DNA of 64,000 bases from Thermohalobaculum sp039816045 (GCA_039816045.1 JBCBYB010000002.1:62001-126000); one strand, 5' to 3'; shown: positions 1 to 8,871, counted from the stretch's first letter. Made by a program: numbers and translations. The notes: generated by a model from the letters alone, not told the origin.

Positions 1-1
1 C

Positions 2-283
2 CCTGCCACGATCAACGATGGCGCGCAGGCCCGATTCGTCCACAACGTGATGTCCGAGCTCCTCGGGGCCGAGAATGTCCTGTTCGGACACCCCCCGACC
101 ATGGCGGCCGAAGATTTTTCGTTCTTCGCAAACCAGGTTCCCGGGGCTTTTGCCATCATCGGCAATGGCGATACGGCCGCACTGCACCATCCCGCCTACG
201 ACTTCGACGATGCCGCAGCCCCCATCGGAGTCGCCTATTGGGTGCGGTTGGCGGAGATGGCCCTGCCTCTCACGCCTGGCTAA
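2..283 (+). CDS. M20-family amidohydrolase/peptidase, C-terminal part
   Basis: The reading frame is open from the window edge, so only the last 93 or so residues are present. The segment MAAEDFSFF followed by a Gly-rich stretch and LHHPAYDFDD is the usual C-terminal catalytic-domain end of M20D amidohydrolases (hippurate hydrolase or N-acyl-amino-acid hydrolase type). The His of the LHHP motif is a metal ligand in that family. The enzyme should remove an acyl group from an N-acylated amino acid in the cytoplasm, but the substrate cannot be told from this fragment. Confidence 0.85.
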   Translation, partial: PATINDGAQARFVHNVMSELLGAENVLFGHPPTMAAEDFSFFANQVPGAFAIIGNGDTAALHHPAYDFDDAAAPIGVAYWVRLAEMALPLTPG

Positions 284-428
284 GCGGTGCTGTCAATAAT
301 GCGGTGCAGCATCAACCGTTAAGCTTAGCTGACAGTTCAATAGGTGAACTTGATGATATTTCTTGAGTGACAAGTCGGCCCGAGACTGTTGGGGTGGTGA
401 GATGATCCTAAGCAGAAGGAGGCATCGT

Positions 429-599
429 ATGAGTCTGACCTCGCATATCACCCAGCTGCGTCAGAAGCATGAGACGCTCGACCGAGAGATCGAGCAAGCC
501 ATGCGCCAGCCGGCAACCGACGACCTCGAGATCACGGCGATGAAGCGACAGAAACTCCACCTGAAGGAAGAGATTACGCGTTTGAGCGCGTCTAGCTGA
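429..599 (+). CDS. Small helical DUF465 (YdcH-like) protein
   Basis: This 56-residue protein has the pattern of the DUF465/YdcH family: a short N-terminal helix (HITQLRQKHETLDREI), a loop containing DDLEI, and a second helix rich in Lys and Leu (MKRQKLHLKEEI). The frame stays open upstream to 363, but the ATG at 429 follows a strong AGAAGGAGG ribosome-binding site and matches the family length, so I start it there. The family has no firm biochemical function. It stands alone between two unrelated genes. Confidence 0.85.
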   Translation: MSLTSHITQLRQKHETLDREIEQAMRQPATDDLEITAMKRQKLHLKEEITRLSASS

Positions 600-671
600 C
601 CACCGCCGGGGGATGTCCCTGGGACTGCGTAGGGGGCTCTGCCGTGGTGGCGGGGCCCTTTTCGATTCGGA

Positions 672-1409
672 TCACGCAGCCTGCCGCGCTGCTACGCGCT
701 TCAAATAGGCCGCCGTCCAGCGGGCGAACAGAGCGCCGTCGACCGGTTGGCCAAAGGTCTCCCGTGCGGGGGCCGCGATGGCTTCAGGCAGCGATGCCCC
801 GCTGCGCAGATCCACCAGATCCCGGGCATAGGCGGCGGTAAACTCGGGATGCGGTTGGATTGTGATCGCGTCGGGCGCCTCCGGGTCGCCGTAGGCGAGC
901 ATCGCATAGGGGCAGAAGGCACTCGCGGCCAGCACCGTCGCGTCCTCGGGAATCGCGGTCACTTGATCCTGATGGTGCGCATGAAACGCGGTCTCGGCCG
1001 CGCCTTCCGCCATCCAATCGGGACGCTGCGTCACCGCATAGCGATGCACGCCAACGCCCCAGCCTCGATCGGACTTCTCCGCCCGCCCGCCAAAGGCTTC
1101 CGCAACGATTTGGTGGCCGAAGCAGATGCCGATGATCGGACGACCAACCGCCCGTGCCTCTCGCAAGAACGCCGCCAGCGGAGCAATCCAGGGCAGGTCG
1201 TCATAGACGCCGTGCTTCGACCCAGTCACCAGCCAGGCATCGCAGGCCTCCGCACTCGGGGGCAGCCCACCCTCCAGCACATCATAGGCAACCGTCTCGA
1301 TGCTCGGATCGCCCCCCCGCAACAAATCCGTGAAAATGGTCGGATAGTCGCCATGGCGCGGCACCAGCGTGCCCTCCACCTTGCCCGTCTCCAGAATACC
1401 GATGCGCAT
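672..1409 (-). CDS. Class I glutamine amidotransferase-like protein
   Basis: This 245-residue protein has the triad signatures of class I glutamine amidotransferase domains: IGICFGHQIVAEAFGG with the nucleophilic Cys near residue 90, and a late PHPEF segment carrying the His and Glu. It is a stand-alone domain like the GuaA-homology or gamma-glutamyl hydrolase proteins; no synthetase partner lies beside it. The frame is open to 1541, but the ATG at 1409 follows a GGAGGG site and begins with the family-like MRIGILETG, so I prefer it. The substrate is unknown. It diverges from phaR. Confidence 0.85.
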   Translation of the reverse strand: MRIGILETGKVEGTLVPRHGDYPTIFTDLLRGGDPSIETVAYDVLEGGLPPSAEACDAWLVTGSKHGVYDDLPWIAPLAAFLREARAVGRPIIGICFGHQIVAEAFGGRAEKSDRGWGVGVHRYAVTQRPDWMAEGAAETAFHAHHQDQVTAIPEDATVLAASAFCPYAMLAYGDPEAPDAITIQPHPEFTAAYARDLVDLRSGASLPEAIAAPARETFGQPVDGALFARWTAAYLKRVAARQAA

Positions 1410-1528
1410 GATGCCCTCCGTTTGGTGGCCAAGATGGCGCCCTGTGCGCGTATGAACAAGCCTGTTGCCGAACGCGGTCGCGAATGCAATGCTCGCAGTG
1501 CAGCGAAACCGCGAGGGCAGGGCATTCC

Positions 1529-2140
1529 GTGGCAATTGCAAAGAAGAGCAGCGACGGCGCGATAGTCATCAAGAAATACGCCAACCGCCGACTCTACAAC
1601 ACCGCGAAAAGTAGCTATGTGACGCTCGACGACCTCAGCCATATGGTGCGGGCCGGCGACGATTTTCGGGTGTTCGATGCCAAATCGGGCGAGGACATCA
1701 CGCGCTCGGTGCTTACGCAGATCATCTTCGAGCAGGAGGCGAAGGAGGGGCAGAACATGCTGCCCACGAACTTCCTGCGCCAGCTGATCCGGCTCTATGG
1801 CGACACGCTGCAATCGGTGGTTCCTGGGTATCTCGAAGCGTCGATGGAGACGTTTTCGCGCAATCAGGAGCGGCTGCGCGACGCGTTTGTCGCCAATCCG
1901 GCGATGGCATCGTTCGAGACGCTGGCGCGGTCCAACATGGAGTGGATGGAGCGCGCCATGCGCATGTTCGGCGGACTGCCGGCCTCTGGCGGCGACCCGG
2001 TCAAGCCCAGCGCCGGCACCGAAACCGCCACTGGAGATACGGCGGGAATTGGCGAGGATCTCGATCAGCTCCAGAAACAGCTGCGCGAGATGCAGTCCCA
2101 GCTAGAACGGCTCTCCAAGGATAAGACCCCAGAGGAGTGA
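1529..2140 (+). CDS. phaR: Polyhydroxyalkanoate synthesis repressor PhaR
   Basis: This is a 203-residue PhaR protein. The N-terminal DNA-binding domain has the diagnostic IKKYANRRLYNT and YVTLDDL segments, followed by the PHB accumulation regulatory domain (IIFEQEAKEGQNMLP, LRQLIRLYGD). The tail is Gln/Glu-rich and probably coiled coil. PhaR binds polyhydroxybutyrate granules and represses phasin and its own gene when polymer is absent. I choose the GTG at 1529, preceded by GAGGG, because the first 15 residues of the longer ATG version (1484) do not look like the family. No phaC or phaP lies nearby. Confidence 0.9.
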   Translation: MAIAKKSSDGAIVIKKYANRRLYNTAKSSYVTLDDLSHMVRAGDDFRVFDAKSGEDITRSVLTQIIFEQEAKEGQNMLPTNFLRQLIRLYGDTLQSVVPGYLEASMETFSRNQERLRDAFVANPAMASFETLARSNMEWMERAMRMFGGLPASGGDPVKPSAGTETATGDTAGIGEDLDQLQKQLREMQSQLERLSKDKTPEE

Positions 2141-2144
2141 TCTC

Positions 2145-2780
2145 CTACAGGGCGAGAACCGGGGGGCCTGGCGCCGCAATGGCCGGGCCACAAAGATAGT
2201 CTGCGCCGAGCTCGCACAACCGCTCGCGTTGTGCTTGGGTCCGGACACCATCCACCATAATCCCCACATCGAAGCGGTCGGCGATCTGACGCAGCAGGCC
2301 GAACAGGAATGCGCCATCGACCGTCATGACGTCTGACGGAGTGGATGCTGGCAAGATCGCGAAATCGGGTCGGATACGGCGCCAGGTCGCCGGATTGGCA
2401 GGCAACATGCCTTGAAGCAGCACGGCCGTGCCGGGGCGGTCAGGTCCCGCAGCGCTTGGGAACCCCTCTGCGACGGCCGTCTCCGGCAGGGCGAGGATAA
2501 GGCGATCTGCCGCCCGGGGACGCATCGTGAGAGCCCTGCGTAGGCTCCGCTGTTCATTCGGCGCGCGGACCGCCGCCTCAGGCAAGGCGAGACAGAGGCG
2601 AAGCTCCGGCCGCTTCGCCAGCAACAACAGCGTGTGGGCCACATCGGCGGCCGCACTGCCGGACACTCGATGAAAGGCGGTGGCGCGTGCCCCGTCTGCG
2701 CGCAGCACGGGATGCATCGGGGAAGGGGAAGAATGGGTGTGACCGTCGTGGAAGTTCATGGACTTCTGATCCTGGTTCAT
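2145..2780 (-). CDS. Degenerate EAL-domain protein
   Basis: This 211-residue protein resembles the second half of an EAL (cyclic-di-GMP phosphodiesterase) domain. VGIMVDGVRTQAQRERLCEL followed by GADYLCGP aligns with the usual AEGVET...Q...L...G.DY.QG ending. The EAL motif itself is not visible, and the catalytic Glu of AEGVET is Asp here, so hydrolytic activity is unlikely. Such decayed domains can act as nucleotide sensors or protein-binding modules; that role is inference. It is convergent with phaR, only 4 bp apart, and diverges from tag. Confidence 0.6.
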   Translation of the reverse strand: MNQDQKSMNFHDGHTHSSPSPMHPVLRADGARATAFHRVSGSAAADVAHTLLLLAKRPELRLCLALPEAAVRAPNEQRSLRRALTMRPRAADRLILALPETAVAEGFPSAAGPDRPGTAVLLQGMLPANPATWRRIRPDFAILPASTPSDVMTVDGAFLFGLLRQIADRFDVGIMVDGVRTQAQRERLCELGADYLCGPAIAAPGPPVLAL

Positions 2781-2839
2781 TCTTGAATGACTGACACTAT
2801 CGGCGTAAACATTTCAAGAACATTAAGTGGGGGCTGACC

Positions 2840-3427
2840 ATGTCGGAGCGCTGTGGCTGGTGCGGGGACGACCCGCTCTATGTTGCGTATCACGATGAAG
2901 AATGGGGCCGGCCGGAGACCGACGGGCGGGCGCTCTGGGAGAAGCTGGTGCTCGATGGCTTCCAGGCGGGGCTTGCCTGGATCACCATTTTGCGCAAGCG
3001 CGAGGCTTTCCGGGCGGCTTTCGAGGGCTTCGTGCCTGAACGCATCGCCGAATGGGGCGAGACGGAGGTGGCACGCTGCCTCGGCGATCCGGGCATCGTC
3101 CGTTCCCGCGCCAAGATCCAGGCGGCGATCGGTAATGCCCAGGCCTATCTCCGGATCGAGAAACGCGAGGGGTTTGCGCCGTTCCTCTGGGGCTTTACCG
3201 GCGGCAAGGTGATCGACCGCCGCCCGCTCAGCATGGCCGACGTCCCGACCGAGACCGACGAGAGCCGCGCGATGTCCAAAGCCTTAAAGAAGGAAGGGTT
3301 CAAGTTCTGTGGGCCCGTGATCGTCTATGCTTTCATGCAGGCCTCGGGGTTGGTGAACGACCACATCGTCGGCTGTCCGGCGCGGGAGCCCTGTCTCGCG
3401 GAGGCCCGAGCGAAAGGCCTGCTCTAG
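2840..3427 (+). CDS. tag: DNA-3-methyladenine glycosylase I
   Basis: At 195 residues this matches Tag in length. It carries the N-terminal zinc-binding start RCGWCGDDP and the C-terminal HIVGCPAREPC zinc ligands, with YHDEEWGRP and the helix-hairpin-helix region between. The enzyme removes 3-methyladenine from alkylated DNA as the first step of base-excision repair. The ATG at 2840 follows a weak GGGGG stretch. It stands alone, convergent with ptsH and overlapping it by 4 bp at the stop codons. Confidence 0.95.
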   Translation: MSERCGWCGDDPLYVAYHDEEWGRPETDGRALWEKLVLDGFQAGLAWITILRKREAFRAAFEGFVPERIAEWGETEVARCLGDPGIVRSRAKIQAAIGNAQAYLRIEKREGFAPFLWGFTGGKVIDRRPLSMADVPTETDESRAMSKALKKEGFKFCGPVIVYAFMQASGLVNDHIVGCPAREPCLAEARAKGLL

Positions 3428-3708
3428 CGGTCCTCGCCGAAACGGGTGGCGACGAGGGAGACGAGCGCCTCCATAAGCGCGGCCGCCTCACGTCCTTGCG
3501 TGCGCACCTCAATCTCCGAGCCCCTCGCGGCGGCGAGCAAGAGGAGCCCCATGATCGAGTCCCCCAGCACAGTCTGCCCCTCGCGGGACACCTCGGCAGA
3601 CGCGTCGAAACGCTCCACAGTCTCGACGAACTTGGCCGAAGCCCTGGCGTGCAAGCCGCGCTCGTTCACGATGGGCAGACGTCGGATTTCTTCGGCCACA
3701 GCGCTCAC
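3424..3708 (-). CDS. ptsH: HPr phosphocarrier protein
   Basis: This 94-residue protein has the HPr histidine loop NERGLHARASAKFV, with the phosphorylated His in GLHARA, and the regulatory-serine segment GDSIMGLLLLAA that HprK phosphorylates. It carries phosphate from enzyme I to EIIA. Its GTG start at 3708 overlaps the stop codon of the EIIA gene in a GTGA junction, which implies translational coupling. It is the last gene of the hprK-rapZ-EIIA-HPr run. Without a sugar permease nearby the role is regulatory, as in the nitrogen-type PTS of alphaproteobacteria. Confidence 0.93.
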   Translation of the reverse strand: MSAVAEEIRRLPIVNERGLHARASAKFVETVERFDASAEVSREGQTVLGDSIMGLLLLAAARGSEIEVRTQGREAAALMEALVSLVATRFGEDR

Positions 3709-4121
3709 CGCGCTTGTTCCCGTCCGCCGGGTTCCAAAAGTCCGGTGGCCGACGAGATGTATTTGTGCCCGGCATCGACCGCCGCCGTCACCGCCTCGGC
3801 GAGCGGCCGGTCGCGCGATTTCGCGAGCTTCACCAGAAGCGGCAGGTTCGCACCACAAATCACCTCAACCCCCGGCCCCTGCATGCAGGACAGCGCCAGA
3901 TTCGAGGGGGTGCCGCCGAACATGTCGGTGATCAGGACCACACCGCTGCCGGTGTCGGTCTCCGCCACGATCTCGGCAATCTCGGCCTGACGCTCGCGCA
4001 GATCATCCGCGGGCTGGATCGCCACCGTTCGGGCATTCGGCAAGGCGCCCACGACATGGACAGTGGCTTCGAGCAATGCGGTCGCCAAGGTGCCATGGGC
4101 GACGATCACGATCCCGATCAT
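3705..4121 (-). CDS. PTS EIIA component, mannose family
   Basis: This 138-residue protein is an EIIA(Man)-type domain: IVIVAHGTLATAL holds the phosphorylated His near residue 9, and ITDMFGGTPSN is the second conserved loop. It lacks the EIIB domain found in E. coli ManX. In alphaproteobacteria the protein is a phosphate-accepting regulator, not a transporter part. The start ATG at 4121 lies 13 bp after the rapZ stop. Confidence 0.93.
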   Translation of the reverse strand: MIGIVIVAHGTLATALLEATVHVVGALPNARTVAIQPADDLRERQAEIAEIVAETDTGSGVVLITDMFGGTPSNLALSCMQGPGVEVICGANLPLLVKLAKSRDRPLAEAVTAAVDAGHKYISSATGLLEPGGREQAR

Positions 4122-4134
4122 GCCCGCACCTTGG

Positions 4135-5076
4135 TCAATTGGCCGTCCCCGTCTGGGGAGCCTGGGCCCGGCGCTCAAGCTCGCGATGTCGGATCGCCAC
4201 GGGCCAGCCGGCCGCCTCGATCCGCTCGGCCAGCCGGATTGCAAGGGTCACAGACCGGTGCCGCCCCCCGGTGCACCCGAGTGCGACGGAGAAGTAAGCC
4301 TTGCCCTCGGCCTTGTAAGCAGGAAGCAGCATCAGGGTGAGCTCGGACAGCTTCTCGAAAAACTGGGCGTAGAGTGGATCGTCGGCGACAAAGCTTTGGA
4401 TACGCGGGTCGCTGCCGTCAAGGGCACGCAGTGTCTCCTCCCAATAGGGGTTCCGCAGAAAGCGGCAGTCGAGCACCATATCCGCCTCGTGCGGGGCGCC
4501 ACGCTTGTAGGAGAAAGACTGCACAGAGACGCTGAGCCCGGTGGCCCGCCCTGGGGCGAACCGTGCGGCAAGCTCGGTCTTCAGTTGGTGCGGGGTCATG
4601 CCGGTCGTGTCGATGACCGCATCGGCCCGGGCGCGCACCTCCTCGAGAATCGCCCGTTCCCGTGCGACGCCGGTCGCGGGGTCCTCCTCGGGGGCCAGCG
4701 GATGGCGCCGGCGGGTCTCGGAGAAGCGCGCGATCAGCATCTCATCGGCGCAATCGAGATAGAGCAGCATCGCGCCGATGCCGAACCGGTCCCGCAGCGT
4801 GTCCAGTCCCGCCGTTAATGCCCGGGTCGAGAAACCGCGGGTCCGGGTCTCGATCCCGATCGCGATCGGGCGTGTCCGTTCCCCGGTCGCCGGCGATGCC
4901 ACGACCGTTTCGAGCAGCGAGAGCGGGAAGTTGTTGAGCGGCTCGTAGCCGAGATCCTCGAGCACATTGATCGCGGTCGAGCGGCCCGCCCCGGAGAGCC
5001 CGGTGACCAGAAGGACGAAGGGCCGCGCGGTCGCAACCGAATCGTCCGCACCGCTTTGCTCCACAGCAGGGGTCAC
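4135..5076 (-). CDS. rapZ: RNase adapter / nucleotide-binding protein RapZ
   Basis: This 313-residue protein has the Walker A loop TGLSGAGRSTA near residue 26 and the C-terminal RapZ signature LGCTGGRHRSVTLA. In E. coli, RapZ binds glucosamine-6-phosphate and guides RNase E to a small RNA that controls glmS; the alphaproteobacterial homologue is less studied. Its ATG overlaps the hprK stop by 4 bp (ATGA), so translation is probably coupled. The placement between HPr kinase and EIIA is conserved in this group. Confidence 0.93.
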   Translation of the reverse strand: MTPAVEQSGADDSVATARPFVLLVTGLSGAGRSTAINVLEDLGYEPLNNFPLSLLETVVASPATGERTRPIAIGIETRTRGFSTRALTAGLDTLRDRFGIGAMLLYLDCADEMLIARFSETRRRHPLAPEEDPATGVARERAILEEVRARADAVIDTTGMTPHQLKTELAARFAPGRATGLSVSVQSFSYKRGAPHEADMVLDCRFLRNPYWEETLRALDGSDPRIQSFVADDPLYAQFFEKLSELTLMLLPAYKAEGKAYFSVALGCTGGRHRSVTLAIRLAERIEAAGWPVAIRHRELERRAQAPQTGTAN

Positions 5077-5573
5077 TTGGTGAAGAACTCCGGATCCAGC
5101 AACCCGCCCGCCCGCAACATCGCCATCAGCGCCGGTGCGAGGCCCGGGCGGTCTTTTCCGAAGATGACCGGGAACTGGATGCCGAGCAAGCCGCGCTGGT
5201 CGGGGTGCGGCAACCGCTCCGCCGCATAGCGGTTGAGATCCACCACACAGGTCAGCGGCGCCTGGTCGATAAAGCTCGGCATCCGCACGAGCCCGATGCC
5301 GCGGAGCTCAACCAGCCCCTGGATCGGACCCGGGGCGCTCATCACGAGGCCGACGGCGCGGCCGCGCTCGATCACCACCCAGTCATCGGCCACAAGACCG
5401 GCCCCCAGGGCCATCATCTCGACCATCAGCTGGGTCTTGCCGGAGCCTGCATCTCCGGTGATCAACAACCCACGATCGTTCAGCGCCACCGCGCTGCCGT
5501 GCAGTGTGATGCTGTCGGGGCCTGCCTGCTCCACAATGCGTGGCCGCTGGGATCCCTGTTCTGATGCCGTCAT
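5073..5573 (-). CDS. hprK: HPr kinase/phosphorylase, short alphaproteobacterial form
   Basis: At 166 residues this is about half the length of the Bacillus enzyme because the N-terminal domain is missing; this is normal in alphaproteobacteria. The P-loop GDAGSGKTQ sits near residue 40 and the family ADDWV and ELRGIGLV segments follow. It phosphorylates or dephosphorylates the regulatory Ser of HPr encoded three genes downstream. It lies just after chvG, which suggests that the two-component system and the PTS are transcribed together, with a gap of about 70 bp. Confidence 0.93.
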   Translation of the reverse strand: MTASEQGSQRPRIVEQAGPDSITLHGSAVALNDRGLLITGDAGSGKTQLMVEMMALGAGLVADDWVVIERGRAVGLVMSAPGPIQGLVELRGIGLVRMPSFIDQAPLTCVVDLNRYAAERLPHPDQRGLLGIQFPVIFGKDRPGLAPALMAMLRAGGLLDPEFFTK

Positions 5574-5645
5574 GCGGGAACCCTCGCTGAACCCGGCGCA
5601 GAGTTTATCGCTCTCATTCGTTAAAAACCATCTCCGGGCGGTCTT

Positions 5646-7361
5646 TTAACCGTGAGCGCCGTCGGGCAAATCGATGCAGAAGCGGGCTCCACCCGCCGCC
5701 TCGGTATCGGCGCTGCGCGGTGCTCGATTCTCGACCCAGATCTTGCCGCCATGAGCCTCCACGATCTGGCGCGAGATGTTGAGGCCGAGGCCGGAATGGT
5801 TGCCGAAGGCTTCGGTTTCCGGTCGCTCGGTATAGAAGCGCTCGAAGATCGTCTTCATGTTGTCGGGCGGCACACCAGGTCCGTCATCCTCGACCACAAT
5901 ACGCAGGCCGCCTTCGCGGCGACGGACACGGATCGCGATCTCTCCGCCCTCCGGCGAAAACGAGAGCGCATTGTCCAGAAGGTTGGTGATCACCTGAGCG
6001 ATGCGCCCTTCGAGGCCGCGGGCTTTGATCGCCTCGCCCGGGCCATCCACCGTGATCCGCACGCCGCGCTCCTCGCCCTGGGTGCGCGTGACATCGGCGA
6101 GCATCTCCACGAGGCGCATTAGGTCGAACGGCTCCATCTTCTCACGCACCAGCTCGGCATCGAGGCGCGACGCGTTCGAGATATCCGTCACCAGCCGGTC
6201 GAGCCGGTCGACATCCTGCTTGATCACATCGAGCAGACGCTGCTGCTGTTCCGGCGTTTTGGCATACTGCATGGTCTCCACGGCCGAGCGCAGGCTGGTC
6301 AGCGGGTTCTTGATCTCGTGCGCCACATCCGAGGCAAAGCTCTCGATGGCCTCAATGCGCTTGTAGAGCGCCTCGGTCATCCGGATCAGCGCGCCGGAGA
6401 GCTCTCCGATCTCGTCCGTGCGCCGCGTCATGTCGGGGATCTCGACGCGTTCGGGGTTGAGGGGGCGCCCGGCACTGGTGCCGCTGCCCTCCGCTGCGGC
6501 CGCCAGACGCCGGATCGGGTGCGCGATTGTGTTGGCGAGCAGGATCGACAGGCCCATCGAGACCAGCGCTGCGATCACGAACACCTGGACGATCACCACC
6601 CGCTCGCTGCTGACCACGTGGTCTATGTCGCCGCCTTCGGTCGAGAGCACGAGCACCCCGATGATCGCATCGACGCGCACAATCGGCACCGCCACAGAGA
6701 CAATCAGCTGATCTTGGGCGTTTGCCCGCACGACACTGCGCACTTGGCCCTGGGCCGCCTCCTGCACCTCCGGATCCCGGCTGATGCCCCCTTTCGGCAC
6801 CTCTTCGTAGAGGGGCGGCCGCTTGTGGAGCGATTTCATGATCGATTCGTAGTACTGCTCGATCCACGCGATCGTCGCCGACTGTGCCGCCTCTTCAGGC
6901 GCCCCAGGGGCCGCCAGGGGTTGTTCTTCGATTTGCCCCCCGGCCAAGCTGCGGGTGTCGCCGGCCAGACGCAGCTTCGTGTCGAACACCTGGGCACGCA
7001 GACCGGTGGGGCGGACCACCCGGCCGAGCACCGCGTTCGCGCGAACGGGATCGAAGGCCACGAGCCCGTCCCCGTGGCCTGCCGTCTCCGCGATCGTGAG
7101 GGCAATCACCTCCGCCTGCAGACGGAGCGACTCGATGCGCTGCTCGATCAAGCCCGAACGAAACTGATTGAGGTAGAGAACGCCCATCACCAGAAAGGCG
7201 AGCCCTGCGAGGTTGAAGAAAATGATCCGCCGTTGCAGCGACGAAAACGGCGCCGAGCGCTTCAGACCCAGAATGATCCGTTCACGCGTGCTGTCCGGTC
7301 TCGGCAGATTGTCGAGACCGATGAGCCCGGTGTCCGCCCCGTAGCTGTCTTTGCCGTCCAA
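5646..7361 (-). CDS. chvG: Sensor histidine kinase ChvG
   Basis: The protein has an N-terminal cytoplasmic tail, a first membrane helix (FFNLAGLAFLVMGVLYL), a periplasmic sensing domain of about 200 residues, a second helix (VFVIAALVSMGLSILLA), a HAMP domain, the H-box FASDVAHEIKNPLTSLRSA with its phosphorylated His, and N, G1 and G2 ATP-binding boxes. The orthologous ChvG/ExoS kinases sense acid and envelope conditions. I choose the TTG at 7361, which has GAGG five bases ahead and starts 8 bp past the chvI stop; longer ATG starts would run back into chvI. Confidence 0.92.
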   Translation of the reverse strand: MDGKDSYGADTGLIGLDNLPRPDSTRERIILGLKRSAPFSSLQRRIIFFNLAGLAFLVMGVLYLNQFRSGLIEQRIESLRLQAEVIALTIAETAGHGDGLVAFDPVRANAVLGRVVRPTGLRAQVFDTKLRLAGDTRSLAGGQIEEQPLAAPGAPEEAAQSATIAWIEQYYESIMKSLHKRPPLYEEVPKGGISRDPEVQEAAQGQVRSVVRANAQDQLIVSVAVPIVRVDAIIGVLVLSTEGGDIDHVVSSERVVIVQVFVIAALVSMGLSILLANTIAHPIRRLAAAAEGSGTSAGRPLNPERVEIPDMTRRTDEIGELSGALIRMTEALYKRIEAIESFASDVAHEIKNPLTSLRSAVETMQYAKTPEQQQRLLDVIKQDVDRLDRLVTDISNASRLDAELVREKMEPFDLMRLVEMLADVTRTQGEERGVRITVDGPGEAIKARGLEGRIAQVITNLLDNALSFSPEGGEIAIRVRRREGGLRIVVEDDGPGVPPDNMKTIFERFYTERPETEAFGNHSGLGLNISRQIVEAHGGKIWVENRAPRSADTEAAGGARFCIDLPDGAHG

Positions 7362-7368
7362 TCGGACC

Positions 7369-8070
7369 TCAGACTTCGTTGTACCGGTACCCAACGCCAT
7401 AGAGAGTTTCGATGGAGTTGAACTCCTGGTCAACCTTCCTGAACTTCTTGCGAATGCGCTTGATGTGGCTGTCGATGGTTCGGTCGTCAACATAGACCTG
7501 ATCGTCATAGGCCGCGTCCATCAGCTGATCGCGGTTCTTGACGAAGCCCGGACGCACCGCCAGCGCGTGCAGGATCAGGAATTCGGTCACCGTGAGGGTG
7601 ACCCCGCTGCCATCCCAGAGCGTCGCGTGGCGCAGCGGGTCCATCTCCAGCTTGCCGCGGCGGAGCACCTTCTCGCTCTCCGCCCGCTCCATGCTCGGTT
7701 CTTCCGCTGCCTCCCGCCGACGCAGAACGGCCCGGATGCGCTCGACCAGCAGGCGCTGGGAGAACGGCTTGCGAATGTAATCGTCGGCCCCCATGCGCAG
7801 ACCGATCACCTCGTCGATCTCCTCGTCCTTCGAGGTCAGGAAGATCACGGGCAGGTCCGATTTCAGCCGAAGCCGGCGCAGCAGTTCCATCCCGTCCATC
7901 CGCGGCATCTTGATGTCGAAGACGGCCAGATCCGGCGGGGTCGAGGTCAGCGCGTTCAGAGCGGTGGCGCCATCGGTATAGCTCGAGACCTGATACCCCT
8001 CAGACTCGAGCAGCATCGACACCGATGTCAGGATGTTGCGGTCGTCGTCGACCAGCACGATGTTGGCCAT
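7369..8070 (-). CDS. chvI: Response regulator ChvI
   Basis: This 233-residue OmpR-type regulator has a receiver domain (ANIVLVDDDRNI acidic pocket, phosphoacceptor Asp in LAVFDIKMPRMDG, Lys in FLTSKDE) and a winged-helix DNA-binding domain ending VYVDDRTIDSHIKRIRKKF...YGVGYRYNE. It is the partner of ChvG encoded directly after it. Divergent orientation from pckA across a GNAT gene is the conserved arrangement in this group. The region 8071-8285 upstream probably holds its promoter; I see no clear operator. Confidence 0.95.
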   Translation of the reverse strand: MANIVLVDDDRNILTSVSMLLESEGYQVSSYTDGATALNALTSTPPDLAVFDIKMPRMDGMELLRRLRLKSDLPVIFLTSKDEEIDEVIGLRMGADDYIRKPFSQRLLVERIRAVLRRREAAEEPSMERAESEKVLRRGKLEMDPLRHATLWDGSGVTLTVTEFLILHALAVRPGFVKNRDQLMDAAYDDQVYVDDRTIDSHIKRIRKKFRKVDQEFNSIETLYGVGYRYNEV

Positions 8071-8285
8071 GTGCGGCTCCTTTTATGGTCCACCCGTTTC
8101 GCCTCAAATCGACTGTACCGCAACACATGGCGATGTCGCGGCTAGAATCTGCTGTCATTTCGGTCCTTTCGCGGCCTCTTGCCCAACCAGAGGTTGAAAT
8201 TACGGCAATGCGACGGTCAATCGGCGGACCCGGACCGGATTGGGGCGAGTCGCGGCGTCTTGAGGAGCGGGCGATCCGAGGGCGC

Positions 8286-8810
8286 CTATGATGACCAAAG
8301 TGCCGGATCCCGCCACGGCGAGGGCACCACAAGCCGCCCCGCCAGTCCTGCACAGTTTCCGGGAAGCGCGCGCGACTGCCAGGCCTCCCGCCAGGCATCG
8401 GGCAGCGCATAGGGTGCTGCGATCTCCCGCTCGGGCTGGAAGCCAAGACGGGCGTAGTATGCCGGATCTCCCAGCACGCAGACCCGCGCAGCCCCGAGCT
8501 CCGCCATCCGGGCGCACCCCGCTTCGACCAGGGCCCGACCGATGCCGCGGCGCTGGTGCGGGGGCGAGACCGCCAAGGGCCCCAGAAGGGCGACTGTGCG
8601 GCCACCTCCCTCCATGCATAGGGTGAAAGCGACATGGCCCACAGGCGCTCGGGCATCCCCGGCCACCAGGGACACCACACCCGTTTCCTCCGCCAGCAGG
8701 GCGTTGAGCAGCGGCCTCAGATCCTCATCGGGGAACGCCGCCGCGTAGAGCGGCCCTAAGCCGTGTGCGCGGCCCAACATGGGATGTTCCGTGATCTCCG
8801 AAGCGGGCAT
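8286..8810 (-). CDS. GNAT-family N-acetyltransferase
   Basis: This 174-residue protein has the GNAT acetyl-CoA loop LAVSPPHQRRGIGRALVEAG and the following strand ARVCVLGDPAYYARLGF, which is characteristic of the YhbS-like subgroup. It should transfer an acetyl group to an amine; the acceptor is unknown. It lies between chvI and pckA and points the same way as chvI, with a 215-bp gap to that gene. Confidence 0.88.
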   Translation of the reverse strand: MPASEITEHPMLGRAHGLGPLYAAAFPDEDLRPLLNALLAEETGVVSLVAGDARAPVGHVAFTLCMEGGGRTVALLGPLAVSPPHQRRGIGRALVEAGCARMAELGAARVCVLGDPAYYARLGFQPEREIAAPYALPDAWREAWQSRALPGNCAGLAGRLVVPSPWRDPALWSS

Positions 8811-8843
8811 TGCGGACCTCTGAATCCGACGCAGGACCGAATT

Positions 8844-8871
8844 TTGTCCCGGAACGGCGCAACTTTATTAC
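8844..8871 (+). promoter_or_regulatory. Possible pckA promoter
   Basis: TTGTCC at 8844-8849 and TATTAC at 8866-8871 are spaced by 16 bp in a locally AT-rich patch about 140 bp ahead of the pckA start. The match to a sigma-70 type promoter is moderate and unsupported by mapping. The rest of 8811-9011 shows no gene. Confidence 0.3.

Noticed and set aside
747..1565. Long plus-strand frame across the glutamine amidotransferase gene
   Set aside because: It is a shadow of the minus-strand gene, with Arg/His-rich translation typical of antisense frames in GC-rich DNA and no family features.
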